This document shows positions 1 to 10,578 of a stretch of 64,000 nucleotides of DNA, piece by piece; the stretch's first letter is position 1, and each line of letters opens with the position of its first letter. The DNA is taken from assembly GCA_036365455.1 (NCBI GenBank), contig JAWQUS010000022.1:1-64000 (forward strand), in the 5' to 3' direction. Below the pieces are notes generated by a model. That model was not told the DNA's origin and did not search any database. It saw nothing but the letters and a program-made list of their open reading frames with translations. This DNA comes from Macrosoma leucophasiata. Lineage: Eukaryota > Arthropoda > Insecta > Lepidoptera > Hedylidae. The position numbers were made by a program, and so were the translations under genes.

Positions 1-255
1 CTTCCTTCCTTCCTTCCTTCCTTCCTTCCTTCCTTCCTTCCTTCCTTCCTTCCTTCCTTCCTTCCTTCCTTCCTTCCTTCCTTCCTTCCTTCCTTCCTTC
101 CTTCCTTCCTTCCTTCCTTCCTTCCTTCCTTCCTTCCTTCCTTCCTTCCTTCCTTCCTTCCTTCCTTCCTTCCTTCCTTCCTTCCTTCCTTCCTTCCTTC
201 CTTCCTTCCTTCCTTCCTTCCTTCCTTCCTTCCTTCCTTCCTTCCTTCCTTCCTT
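1..255. repeat. (CTTC)n microsatellite
   Basis: About 63 uninterrupted tetranucleotide copies run from the window edge to position 255, so the array continues to the left. No interruptions are visible. The same run reads GAAG on the other strand. Confidence 0.98.
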
Positions 256-1689
256 AACAACGTGTAACAGAATTGAATGTACAACCCGAAACTAATTTGT
301 TCTGAATCTAAAACTGAATTTATTATAGGTACTTTTGATATAGGTGAAATTTTGTCCAAAATTAATTACAATTAAGGAAATTATGGTCACCCATTTGGTT
401 AACAGTCCATACAAATGAAAATGAGACTAACGTCTATCTAAAATAAAATGCTAGTTTCAATGAGTGTATTAGAACTCGTTGAGACATGCATTTTATTATT
501 AACAATAATTTAAGAAATAAAATTAATCTTATTACTAGCGAGTGTTAAATAGGGGTACGCAAGTTACGCTACATCACATTGCGACAGTGTACGTGTGTGA
601 GTTGGTTTGTGTTTTATGTGCGGTCGTAGGTAGAGGTAGGGTAAGTATGCATAAGGTGTGCATACTGTTCGTACAAATTGAGGACAATTTGTTTCTTCAA
701 TAAAAAAAGATGAAATATTTCAGTTCATGTATTATGATTAGAACTCGGTTTTCTAATCGAGGTGTCTAAGAGTGTGCATTATTCCCGTTACATGTTGTAT
801 ATCACGCTATGACTGAAACGTCTGCTACACGGTATCAAACGGCGGATTGAAACAAATGTTTGAAACAGTGTAGACCGTTGTTTTATGCCAAATATCACAT
901 GAAATTCATACGTCCTTGGTAGCAAGGCTTGCGTTGCAAACCATTGGCAGAAGCGTTGGTTTGAAACCGTGTAGTCGCTTGTTTAAAACCACGCGTACGT
1001 CAGTCTCTCTGCGTCAGCGAGCGCGTGCGGACGCAACTGATGTTCGACTAAAGTTAATTATGTCACGAAAGTCCAGGAGATTAATAAAATTAAGGTTATA
1101 TGACTAAGCGTTAATCTCTCCTTTAACCACCGCCTCATCCATATTATTTTTATTCCTCTTTTTCTTTAATTGCACACAAAATCGCAAGACTCACTCGAAC
1201 TACATGTTGTACAGATAGATAAGGTGTCATGGCATAATTATAGCGTTAATACACGGTATAAAAACGAAACATCGACATGTTCTATCCTCGCAATTCATTT
1301 GGTTTCAAACCGTGTAGCCCGCAATCCGTATCTCACTTCCGTTCAAGGTCACCTTGGTTTCATACCTCATTTCAAACCGTGTAGCAGAAGCTTAATAGGA
1401 ATGGAGCAGCGTGGGCGAAGCCGGGGTGCGCCACTAGTTTCATTATATGTAGCTACTATTGCCGTAACGTTTGAATTTCTAACAACAACCATTTAGTTGG
1501 TAAAGTTGGGGACACATGACTCTAAAGAAAATTGGCACTTTTAAGCTTATCAAGTCACAAACTGTTAACAAAATCGAAAAATGATATTACCACATCCATA
1601 ACATTTTTGAAACCACACTATACAGAAAACGAAAAATAAAACAATAATCCGCGCGTTACATTTAGGGGAGGTACCCTAAATATATTTTT
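256..1689. other. Non-coding upstream flank with a dispersed 15-bp motif
   Basis: This is AT-rich sequence without a supported gene; the short open frames here have no protein-like composition. The visible structure is a cluster of the motif TTTSAAACCGTGTAG and variants in both orientations. Copies are near 825-840 (inverted), 858-873, 958-974, 1301-1317 and 1369-1384. The copies are separated by unrelated sequence, so this is not a tandem repeat. Confidence 0.6.
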
Positions 1690-2041
1690 AAGCTATTGCA
1701 TAGCTTCTTTCGAGGTCCTTGAGCGCGGGGACCGAATTCAGAAATTCCGTAACGAAAATAACCCTCACGCTCCCCACTCCGACGGGCACGGAGGTGTGGC
1801 TTGAAGGCCGTGCATTGTCTAACGTCGTTTCTTTTCGGCAGCTTCGACACGGTGTTTGTGTGCGTGCAACTAGACGTATTGTACGACTCTACGAAGCTCG
1901 CACGAATCGAGACGAGCTGCTCCGAAATCGGTCGAATACATAAGCAGCTGTTTATGAGAAAGTATATAGGTGTATAGGTATTTATGAATAAATAAATATT
2001 ATTAATTGCATAAGTTGATACAAAATGCTATGCAATAGCTT
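1690..2041. mobile_element. Foldback/MITE-like element with 15-bp inverted ends
   Basis: The sequence AAGCTATTGCATAGC at 1690-1704 is the exact reverse complement of 2027-2041. It encloses about 320 bp with no transposase. I infer a small non-autonomous element. I could not see a clean target duplication. Confidence 0.5.
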
Positions 2042-2095
2042 TACCGCGGCAGTCCCCGAGTGCCACACGTCTTTTTTTTTTCTTTTTTTTATTCT

Positions 2096-2230
2096 ACCAT
2101 TTTGTCGGCGTAATCAAGGTGTATAATTGTGCCAAATTTCAAGTCTCTGTTACCAATAGTTTTTGCGCTAAACCGCGGACGGACAGACAGACAGACAGAC
2201 GGACTTGGCGAAACTATAAGGGTTCCATGT
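2096..2230 (+). repeat. Lepidopteran-type retroelement 3' tail (GACA-rich)
   Basis: The order is a 'gccaaatttcaagtctctg' stretch, then (GACA)n at about 2180-2200, then 'aactataagggttcc'. I recognise this layout from 3' ends of abundant lepidopteran repeats. Related pieces occur at 11690-11840 and 52530-53035. Confidence 0.55.
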
Positions 2231-2239
2231 TTACTACAA

Positions 2240-3195
2240 AATCCTTAAAACCTACAGTTTCAATTGATTTTATAAGAAAATGACAATGACAGATTGTGAC
2301 CCACCATTTACACGAAATGTAAATTAAAGAAAAACTATGTTTTAAAAATAGAATTCTTAGTTAATAAATTTTTTTTCTGTATAACTTGAGGCTAATAATT
2401 ACGTTAAAAAAGTCTTGAATATGGTTGTTCCTAATTAGAATCGCAATCAATTGCGTTACTCAAAATAACAATCAAGTACTTTAAAACGTTCTAACTCAAG
2501 TTTTAATCCCTCAAAGTTAGTTGTAATCCAAACATATTATTTTCGTATATGTAATTATTAAAAAAATCTTTTTAAATAATTACAAACGCTGTTTTTACTA
2601 TTGAAACGTTGACAATGTAGGTATCGGTCAACATTACTACTGTCATAGATTTTCGATCTACCCGAAAAACGATTGTACTTAAATAAAATAGCAACAACAA
2701 ACCTAGGTACTTATATCAAAGAACTGTTCATAAATATAAAATACTTTATTTATACTCAACGTAAAGATTTGCAGAAATCAGAATGATTTTATACTTCCAG
2801 TCTGTATGGACCATGTCTTTTGCCTTACTGTGTGTACTTTACCAAATGTGTATTACTGCGGCCGTGCCATGCATGACATGTCTTAAGTTTACACACAAAC
2901 TACAAGTTTAAAAGTGATTAAATGTGTGTGTAAGTAGTCAGTGATTAAATCTCAGCAAAAAGAGGTATTTGCCGTGCTGGTAAATAATTGTTTTCAAGTG
3001 GGTCAAAGTACTATATAATTTCTGGCTTTGTCATTTCTAAAATACGGAATCTTGTGGGACCCGCTCGGTTTTGATCAATCCCGCATATCAATCCCGCGGG
3101 ATTGAAGTAGCTGCGGGATTGCAATCTCTACCGACAACACTACCTACTGAAAGATATACTATCTACATGTCAGGCTGGAGAGGATGCCACTTTAG
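2240..3195. other. AT-rich non-coding, with a CAATCCCGC inverted cluster
   Basis: No gene is seen. At 3076-3121 the 9-mer CAATCCCGC occurs twice directly (3076, 3089) and twice inverted (3096, 3113), forming nested palindromes. The rest is low-complexity AT-rich DNA. Confidence 0.5.
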
Positions 3196-3200
3196 GTTTA

Positions 3201-4308
3201 GGGCTCCCGCCCACGTCCGATAATCGGTGACCGACTTTTTGTCGAAGAAAAATAGAACGTGCTGATAGCCATAGTGCAACACCCACGTCCTACAACAATC
3301 AATGAAAAATAAAATCGGTGCATCCCGACCGATAATCGGTAAAAATGGTTCGTTCGGAAATGTATGCGTCAACGCACACTACTCACCGACAGTCGACCGC
3401 AAGGAAATAGTCTAAGAGCCGAACCTAGGTCCTCCTTCACCTATCTGTTTACAGAAATAATTTAAACAATTTTCATACATGTACAAACACGTCTTGCATG
3501 TGTAGCCTGTAGTAAATATGTTAATAGATATGATTATTTAAAAACAAAATTCTTATTAGCAACTTTCACCCATTTGTTAACCAATTAAAAGTGTTTGAAA
3601 CTAAAAGTTTCAAACATATATTATAAAACACGTCTATAAGCTATTGCCTACGTATTTATGTTCATGACTAGGTACCTGGCAAGGAGGTGTAAACAGGTAA
3701 TTAAATATAAGTGACTGCACCGATCTGTTACCAATAAACCTCAAACACCTATTTTTAACCGACGTCGAAAAAAGGAGGAGGTTCTCAATTCGTCCGAATC
3801 TTTTTTTTATATGTTTAAAACGTTTAGCTTCAAATACATTTGGTTGGTTAAAAAATACAAAAAAAAACTTACTTAAAAAAATGGATACATACAATGTTTC
3901 ATTTGTTGAACAGATAGGTGAAGGTCGACCTAGATTCGTCTCCCCTACTAGAAAGGACGTGTCATTGTTCATAAAATTTATTAATAATAATTGACATTCT
4001 ATAATATTTAAAAAACTTGTCTGCTCAAAGTCTCACATCTTAAATCAGCATGACGAACATTAAATATCCCCTTCAATAATCTGAGAGATTATTGGATCAA
4101 CCCAGAACTTTCTTTTTTCACTTTTGTTCCTCAAAAGCCGATGACAAACCTTCCTCTGTAAATTCACTTTCCTACTTAAACTCATGAGATTCTCTCAGCT
4201 CGCTAGGACGTGCTGCTCCACCGACAAAAAACGGACGTGGGCGTTGAGTCAGTCACAAAATCGGACCGATTATCTGTCCTCCAAAAAGTAGGACGTGGGC
4301 AGGAGCTC
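3201..4308. mobile_element. Interval bounded by inverted GCCCACGTCC ends
   Basis: The left end at 3201-3218 and the right end at 4291-4308 are inverted copies that share GCCCACGTCC and a GAGCTC-like flank. Extra inner copies of CCCACGTCC lie near 3290 and, inverted, near 4235. The interior is AT-rich and non-coding. It may be one 1.1-kb non-autonomous element or two smaller related foldbacks. Confidence 0.4.
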
Positions 4309-4791
4309 TTATAGTATCCCTTGCTTTATGTAGTCAAAGGAGGCAACAAGCCTTAGTAGATACAGTTGTAAGGTTTATTTTATTGAGCTGTAACTTACCC
4401 ATAGTTTCATACTTTGAATGCAACTTCATCTTAACCGACGAAAATAAAAATTATTTCCGGAGATTTTCCAACATGATTGACAATTTCAATATTAGCATTA
4501 TGTTAGTACGCTTATTCGATCGTCGATGCAAATATCAGTTGGAGTAACGTGCCAGATTTACACATTTTCCCGTAAATTCGGTAAATTTTATATGAAGTGA
4601 AGAACTATTTAATTTTATTACAGTTCGTATTTAATTTCATTATTTTTGACCTGACACATAATTTAATTCCACATTTTAGTAATGTAATACTTATGTGTGT
4701 GTTGCAAAATATCAAATATTTTATTTTATTCTCTAGAACAACATGTATTATTTTTTGTTTTATATTATTTCGCATTAACACATGCTTGTGA

Positions 4792-4909
4792 AATATATTT
4801 TTATTTGAAGAAAAATGGAAAGAAAAATTTGACTTCCAGTAGGCCGCGAGTTCGAGTCTCACCTGAAGTCAAATTTTTCTTTCCATTTTTCTTTAAATAA
4901 AAATATATT
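4792..4909. repeat. Long inverted repeat with a tRNA B-box-like loop
   Basis: Two 44-bp arms (4792-4835 and 4866-4909) match at 43 of 44 positions when folded. The 30-nt loop holds GAGTTCGAGTCTC, close to a tRNA B box. The arms carry the AAGTCAAATTTTTCTTTC tail also seen beside the SINE-like copy at about 24.98 kb. This suggests a folded-back SINE tail. Confidence 0.75.
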
Positions 4910-4950
4910 GTTTTCTTTGACGAACTCATGTTAGTCATGAATGTAAAATG

Positions 4951-5119
4951 TACAGCCCTGTAATTTCCAGCACAGAGGCATAACACCTTAGGCCTCAGAA
5001 GTGGTAACGCATCTGCATTTTAACCTCTGGTATTTGTGCGGGTGTCTATAAGCTGCAGTCATCACTAAACATCAATATGAACTGTACGATTGTTTGCCAC
5101 TTTCCTTACATAAAAAAAA
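4951..5119 (+). repeat. Family A SINE-like repeat, sense, 5'-truncated
   Basis: This copy matches the 3' half of the commonest repeat in the window: a GGTGGCAACGCATCTGCATT-like core, then GGCTGCAGTCATCACT, GTTTGCCAC and a short poly-A. I set the sense direction by that poly-A tail. Full copies are about 290 bp. Confidence 0.75.
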
Positions 5120-5238
5120 CAGACACCATAAGGTTGTAAAAACTGGGATATCTGGCACCTCGCGCTTTTTGCTAACCCCGTGAGGAATTTGGCGTGAAGA
5201 TAGAAGTACACAAATTAATAATATAGTTTTTCATTCAG

Positions 5239-5945
5239 GTGTGTCTGTTAGTAATGTGTAATGCAGACGATTTGCAGCTCTATGTACAATCTGGCCTTGA
5301 CGGCTTACACGAAACCATACAAAATATGAATTGTAACCTAACTAAAATTTCGAATTGGAGTAAAGCTTATGGTCTACAGGTAAATCCAATGAAAAGTCAG
5401 GCTATTATTATTGGTAGCTCTCGGTTGATACACAGAATTTCTTACCAATTGCCACCAAGGTTACGCTTGCTAGATAAATCCTGTTTCCTATCTTAGACTA
5501 TGCTGACATATGCTATCTTGATCTTACTCAAGAGCAGCTAAATAAGCTTGAGCGTCTCCAAAATTTATGTATAAGGTTCATATTTGGTTTACGTAAATAT
5601 GACCATGTGTCCGAATTTCGTCATCAACTCAAGTGGCTGCCAATTCGCCTTCGCAGGAATACTCATATTCTTTCCCTTCTCTACTAAGTACTGTTCTATC
5701 CTCACTATCCTCTTTATCTAAGGAACGTTTCCACTACCTTAGCCTCTCTAACTCTCTCTTCCTACGCTCCTCTAATAACCTTCGACTCAAGATTCCCTCC
5801 CATACTACTTCCTTCTATTCTAACTCTTTTTCCAATGCTGCTGTTCGTTTATGGAATGGGTTACCCGTTAACATACGTCAGTTGCAAACCCTTACAACAT
5901 TTAAAAAACATTTATTTGAATACTGTCTTTCCTCGCACGAATAGT
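5239..5945 (+). pseudogene. Jockey/CR1-like non-LTR retrotransposon RT fragment (dead)
   Basis: This is the 3' end of a LINE reverse-transcriptase ORF, spread over three frames. Frame 1 (from about 5248) carries NADDLQLY, the RT active-site box with N replacing the usual aromatic residue, followed by WSKAYGLQVNP and KSQAIIIGSSR. After an apparent internal deletion the protein resumes at about 5500 with LDYADICYLDL, RFIFGLRKYDHVSEF and LKWLPIRLRRN. A last shift leads into SNAAVRLWNGLP and TFKKHLFEYCL, ending at 5945. The family assignment rests on these C-terminal motifs. Frame changes and the deletion make it non-functional. Confidence 0.85.
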
Positions 5946-6338
5946 CTTTTTTTTCTCGATATCTTTTCACTTATTACGATATTCTTTACTGTTATTACTC
6001 TTACACTTTTCTATTGTATGTATTAATATAAATTATATTTATATGCATGTTTGTATATATGTGCATATATATATATATTCAAATCTAAGTATATATAGAT
6101 ATCTATATATTTATTATGTATTATGTTTACTATAAAATTTAGTTATAAAATTTTTATTTGACTTTTAAATATTCCTATAAAACAAGGAGGGGGTGTACAC
6201 CCCCTCCTTGTTTCCTCCACCTGGTTGTCTGGCAGAGATCGCTTTTAGCGATAAGACCGCCAAATGTGCAAATTTTTTTTAATGTCTTGTTTGTTTTTAA
6301 CCTTTGGTGTACAATAAAGAGTAAATTATTATTATTAT
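5946..6338 (+). repeat. 3' UTR and (ATT)n tail of the preceding LINE
   Basis: The stretch contains AGAGATCGCTTTTAGCGATA, GACCGCC and GTGTACAATAAAG, then an ATT-rich tail at about 6325-6338. I recognise this as the usual 3' end of such lepidopteran LINEs. A perfect 34-bp palindrome sits inside it at 6180-6213. Confidence 0.7.
6180..6213. repeat. Perfect 34-bp palindrome
   Basis: The half-site AAACAAGGAGGGGGTGT is followed directly by its exact reverse complement with no spacer. It lies in the LINE 3' UTR and could form a cruciform in DNA or a stem in RNA. Confidence 0.97.
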
Positions 6339-7163
6339 GTCTCTCGTCAGCACGGGGTCCAATTTGAACCCCGGACCTTTGTCAGGCTTGCGCGGGAACA
6401 TGGGGGGCCCAACACGTAGAGGCCATTCGAGAATTTTGATCTACTTTGTAATGGGTTATATTCGGCGGGACCTCTCTCTGACTGCATCAATAGTTAATAT
6501 AGACACAGACTGACCCCGCAGAATATAATGGGACTATTGTAATGAAAAGTGATTTGCCGAACTTTGGGCTATGTGGGTGAACTGGGGGGACTAGATGGCT
6601 GGGCCTATGGAGTGAGATCCGGCACCTGCCTATATTCAACATCTCACATTATCGAATCCTACTTTAGGCAGGTGGTGACTCGCCTCTCCTTGGTGAGCCC
6701 CCCAAACAGCCAACCCGATGGTCGACAGGGGGCAACACTGTTGAGAGAGGCTGGATGGTGGTGGTGGGGGTGGTGTCGAGAGGTGTGGCCCCGGTTTCAC
6801 CATCACGAGCGAGTAATCTCGAGCTCGGAGCGGGCTTCCCCGCTATTATGCCTTTAGACACTTCCACCCCCGAGTGTATGGTTCTTTCAGAAATTTAAAC
6901 AACAGCCTATTATCTAAATTTCTGCAAATGCCATACCTCTAGCGCCCCACTCTGACCGGCCAATGAAGTCAAGCCAGAGGTGAGAGACCTGATGCTCTGT
7001 CCGGCCGTACCTCTGTGTGGCGGACGAGGCGGAGCCCAGTTCTCTCGGAGGAATTCGAGATGATGGTAGGGGGTGGTGTCGCTACTCACCTCTAGCTGCA
7101 CTAACCTACACCACTAACAGCTTGCCATAAGCTGCTCTGCCCCCTCTTATTATTATTATTACT
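6339..7163. repeat. GC-rich repeat block, unidentified, ending in (TTA)n
   Basis: Composition turns abruptly GC-rich between two short ATT/TTA tracts (6325-6338 and 7146-7163). That layout would fit a second LINE 3' region. Open frames on both strands have proline/glycine-rich low-complexity content and no recognisable domain, so I call no gene. Confidence 0.45.
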
Positions 7164-7800
7164 AGTAAATCAAATTAATAAAATCGTATGTGGTCCTTTT
7201 TTATACCCATCCTTGGGGAGAGGGGTGGGTTATGTGGGACTCCGGGTAAAGACATCCGTCTACCGTGTTCCGACTCGTCCGCCATTAGTGGCGGGGTCAC
7301 GGGAACACTATCACACACATACGTGACCCCACCGGCGACTGCCCATTTCCGAGCCCTCCTCGGAGCCTTTCGGCTCCAACCAATACTAGTGGTGTGCGGA
7401 ACACCTGCACGCCAGCCAGCCCGGGACCTCTCCATTTGTTCAACGGATATCCCCTAGTCCGGCGCCCGAAGGTCCCTGCCCCGACCACTCACAACACCAG
7501 GCGTCCCAAGACGCCTGGGTGGAGGAGTCCAGGGACACACAGTCCGGCCGTGGGGAAGCGGGCGTGTCAGGGATGAACTGATCCTCAACGGCCCCCCCGC
7601 GGCCCCATTACGTCCCTATTGAGCGGCGGAACCACCGCTAGGCGGCTGGGGATAGGGTGCAGGGCCAACGACATACCCATACACCTCATCCCCAGCCGTC
7701 TACCCACCACGTCCCTATCTGACGGTGAGACCTCCGTTAAGCGGCTGGGGATAGTGTACAGGGCTAAATCGTTGACTGGGAGATCGATGCTTATAATAGA
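7164..7800. repeat. GC-rich block with internal duplication and hairpins
   Basis: Two related segments at about 7611-7665 and 7709-7765 share ACGTCCCTAT, CGGCTGGGGATAG and CAGGGC about 98 bp apart. A 9-bp stem with a 4-nt loop (CCAGGCGTC...GACGCCTGG) lies at 7497-7518. The block ends sharply at about 7790, where AT-rich DNA resumes. No coding potential is recognised. Confidence 0.55.
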
Positions 7801-8440
7801 TTTGAGATATCAAGTTTAAAATCCACCCGTACCCAACCTTCCATTGGCTCTTTGGGTTATTTTACGTAGGGGCTGGCGTGGCGTCTGTCCGAAAAAGGAG
7901 ATGGTCCAAAAATGTAAAGAGTTGTTCCGAATTAATATATGGTTCGTAAAATAATAGTTAAAACTTTTCTGAACAACTTCCGATTATCAGTTTTAGTTAT
8001 TGTTGTGCAGTTTTTTCGTTTTAAAATAATTAAGTTTACACAAAATGGTAATACAAAAATATGGCGATGACGATTGACAATTCTTTTGACAAGTCTAACA
8101 TCTCATGACTCTCATGTCACTAGGTTCTTGGGTGTATAAATTGCCATAATCAGTAAAAACGAACTCGATTGAACAATTTCATCTATGTTTTAATCAAATT
8201 ATTTTTATTTTTCTTTATTTTTTCTCTAATCTTTGAAATATGAGCTGTCTTTTGATATACTGTACAACCACTGGAAACACCACGTTACAACTCCTTTGGA
8301 GTATAAATATATTCTTCTTTTTATATACTTACTCATTTTGGAGTAAAAAATATATGCTTCGACTGATTCTCATACCTAACAAATACACACAAAAAAAATC
8401 ATGTTAACCTTGTCAAAATTATCATGTTAAAATTGTCTTA
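7801..8440. other. AT-rich upstream flank, nothing recognised
   Basis: I see no gene, repeat family or strong structure here beyond general AT richness. Confidence 0.5.
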
Positions 8441-8444
8441 GCCG

Positions 8445-8600
8445 TTTGGCCCCGAGACGTAACAACTGAGGTCTCAAGGGTGGCAACGCATTTGTATTTT
8501 GACTTCTGGTCCTTGTTTGGGTGTCTATGGGCTACAGTCATCACTTGTCATCAATGTGAGCTGGGTGCTTGTTTGCCACCTTCAATACATAAAAAAGAAA
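8445..8600 (+). repeat. Family A SINE-like repeat, sense, partial
   Basis: GGTGGCAACGCATTTG, GGTGTCTATGGGCTACAGTC and CTTGTTTGCCACC appear in the family order, followed by a short A-rich end. It lies about 400 bp upstream of the DENND2-like start codon and bounds the likely promoter on the left. Confidence 0.75.
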
Positions 8601-8639
8601 ACAAAATATGTTGAATCAATTTTTGGCGAATTAGGTTGT

Positions 8640-9013
8640 GATATGAGATAGTCATTAGTAGGGTAATTATAAATGTGTGTTGGCAACCCAGTCAAAGAAC
8701 CATGCCCTTGCGCCGCGATGCAACGATCGACTGTCTGTTTATGTAAACTTTGTGTGAAGTGCGAAGTGAATTGTGCTGTTTCAAAATAACCAAGACCGTG
8801 TAAAATACAGTTCGATACAAATTGTTTCGTAACGGATCGAAAGTAACACCGTGTTTGTGTAATGAAACCTTAAAACGCGTTTCCTTCGTCTCAACGTCCG
8901 AACTAAAAAAAATGCAACAGGTTTTTAGAAGTGTGTTCTCTTCAATTAGATCGTAATAGTGGTGCGCTTGAACGACAAGTCGTTATAAAAATGTATTCTG
9001 TGTATCAGAAATA
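8640..9013 (+). promoter_or_regulatory. Probable promoter / 5' UTR of the DENND2-like gene
   Basis: This is non-repeat DNA directly upstream of the first coding exon. An in-frame TGA at 8969-8971 precedes the ATG at 9014 with no in-frame ATG between, which supports that start. An 8-codon upstream ORF at 8991-9014 ends in TAA and overlaps the main ATG as TAATG. Another short upstream ATG frame begins near 8702. No TATA box is evident and the transcription start cannot be fixed. Confidence 0.4.
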
Positions 9014-10540
9014 ATGATATCGTCGAAAAATCGAGTGCAGGAAATAAAAAACAAGTTCGAGAGCCTGAATCACGACTTCGAAGTAGCACCTGTACAGAAA
9101 CAGCTGTACAAACATACGGAAGTCAACAGCTACAGCGCTGGCAGTCATGATAAGGAGAACAAAGTGTGTGAGTGTGAGCGCGAGCGCGAGGAGGTGGAGA
9201 CGAGCGAGTCGGAGTGGTGTGTGACGCCGAACAACAGTTACTTGTACAGCAAGGGCGACGCCGACGTGAAGAATGATAGCGAGGTGAAGAAGTTGCTGTC
9301 CCGCCAAGCGAGCGATCCCGGCAAGAAGCTGCAGCGGAGTCACGCGTTCCGCTGCGACCGCAGCCAGAAGATCAACCACAGCCCTAAGCGGCACGGCAGC
9401 TGCAACGGCCGCGCCGAGACTTCCGACTTCACTCTCAAAATGGGCGAGAAAAAACTCAGCAAAGACCGCCTCCGCATGCTCGGCAACTTCATCGAGGACC
9501 AGATGCGGAGGGAGAACCTCAAAGTGAACACGGTCGGAGTCGTTTGTGAGGTCAAAAACTCTATACCAGACTCGCAGGTGCCTAAACACATACTAGATCA
9601 GTATGCTAAGGTCGTCAAAGCTAAAGCTGCCGAGGAGAAACAAGATGCCATGACTGACAGTGGAGTTAGTTCAGAAACCGAGAATCTCGATGATGACAAG
9701 TCCCGAGTGAAAAAACTGGTGTCAGAATATGAAAAACCTGAAGCGGTGCAAGCCGATGACACAAACTTGCATCAGATGAACAATCTGAGTATATCAAGTG
9801 AGACGATGCGACTGGAACGCAAGAACCCTCACCTTACCCTCACAGACACCTTAAAGAAAGCTCTTAAACAGCCCCTCCCGGCCGGTCCACCCCCTAAAAA
9901 GCCTCCCCGTACTTTCATCCCAATCGCCGAGGCCCCAGAAAAACAACGGAGGGATCCAAAAAAAATGCTCGAGAAGCTAGAGCAAGTTTTACAGAGTCGG
10001 GAAGCGAAAAACAAAGAGAAGAATATTTATGATGTCGCCGAGGCAGATTTGAGTGAGAAAAAACCTAAAGAAGTCCATTATCTGTGTACTGAGATACTGG
10101 ACATCACACACAGGACACTGCTGCCCAACCAGAGTGTTCTTGATCCCCTCTCCAAGTGTTTCAATTCGTTAAACTGTGCCATAGTTAATAATAATTCCAC
10201 AACAAGCCTGCCGTACAGCAGGTTAAACTCCGACCCCAATCCTGTATGCTCGTGTAGCAATGATCATGTTGAAAAAGGGATCAGTTCATTTGCAAATAAC
10301 ACCAAATGTGCCAAATGCCATTCAAACGACCAAACGTCGGGCTTCAAATGCCACTTGAACTGTAAATGCCAGCTTAGTTTAGTGAACTCTGAGTTTTATT
10401 TGGCGAAGGAACATATTTATGATACTCCGTTTTCGGATAGTGATAGTGGCTCTAAGAACAAATACGGGTCTCTTAATCTGTGGAAGAATGGTGCACAGAG
10501 CAAAAGCTTGGAGGATTTAAGGGTCAAGCAGACAGATGAG
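9014..10540 (+). CDS. DENND2: DENND2-like exon 1 (residues 1-509, regulatory N-terminus)
   Basis: The 509-codon open exon begins at the first in-frame ATG after a stop (8969) and ends at GAG before the donor GTGAGT at 10541. Ser/Lys/Glu-rich composition suggests disorder. GPPPKKPPRTF at about residues 291-301 is a proline-rich SH3-ligand-like motif, and I recall PPRTF as typical of DENND2 N-termini. A charged stretch KKMLEKLEQVLQSREAKNKE (about 317-336) looks helical. Two IYD motifs occur (IYDVAE and IYDTPF). A Cys-rich patch at about 411-455 (CSCS, CAKCH, CHLNCKC) could bind metal. Downstream the reading frame ends in the intron at 10576. Confidence 0.92.
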
Positions 10541-10578
10541 GTGAGTCTCTATCTTTTTTTATTGGTAATGGTCTAGAG

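Noticed and set aside
5633..6026. Separate small genes at 5633-5944 and 5835-6026
   Set aside because: The first is the last part of the LINE reverse transcriptase and the second is its frame shadow.
6549..7819. Cluster of 60-100-codon frames in the GC-rich block
   Set aside because: Frames occur on both strands in all phases with Pro/Gly/Arg bias, as expected from GC-rich repeat DNA. No domain or splice signals are seen.
9005..9591. Minus-strand frames of 194 and 83 codons opposite exon 1
   Set aside because: They mirror a well-supported coding exon. Leu/Val/Ala-rich composition is typical of antisense shadows and no domain is seen.
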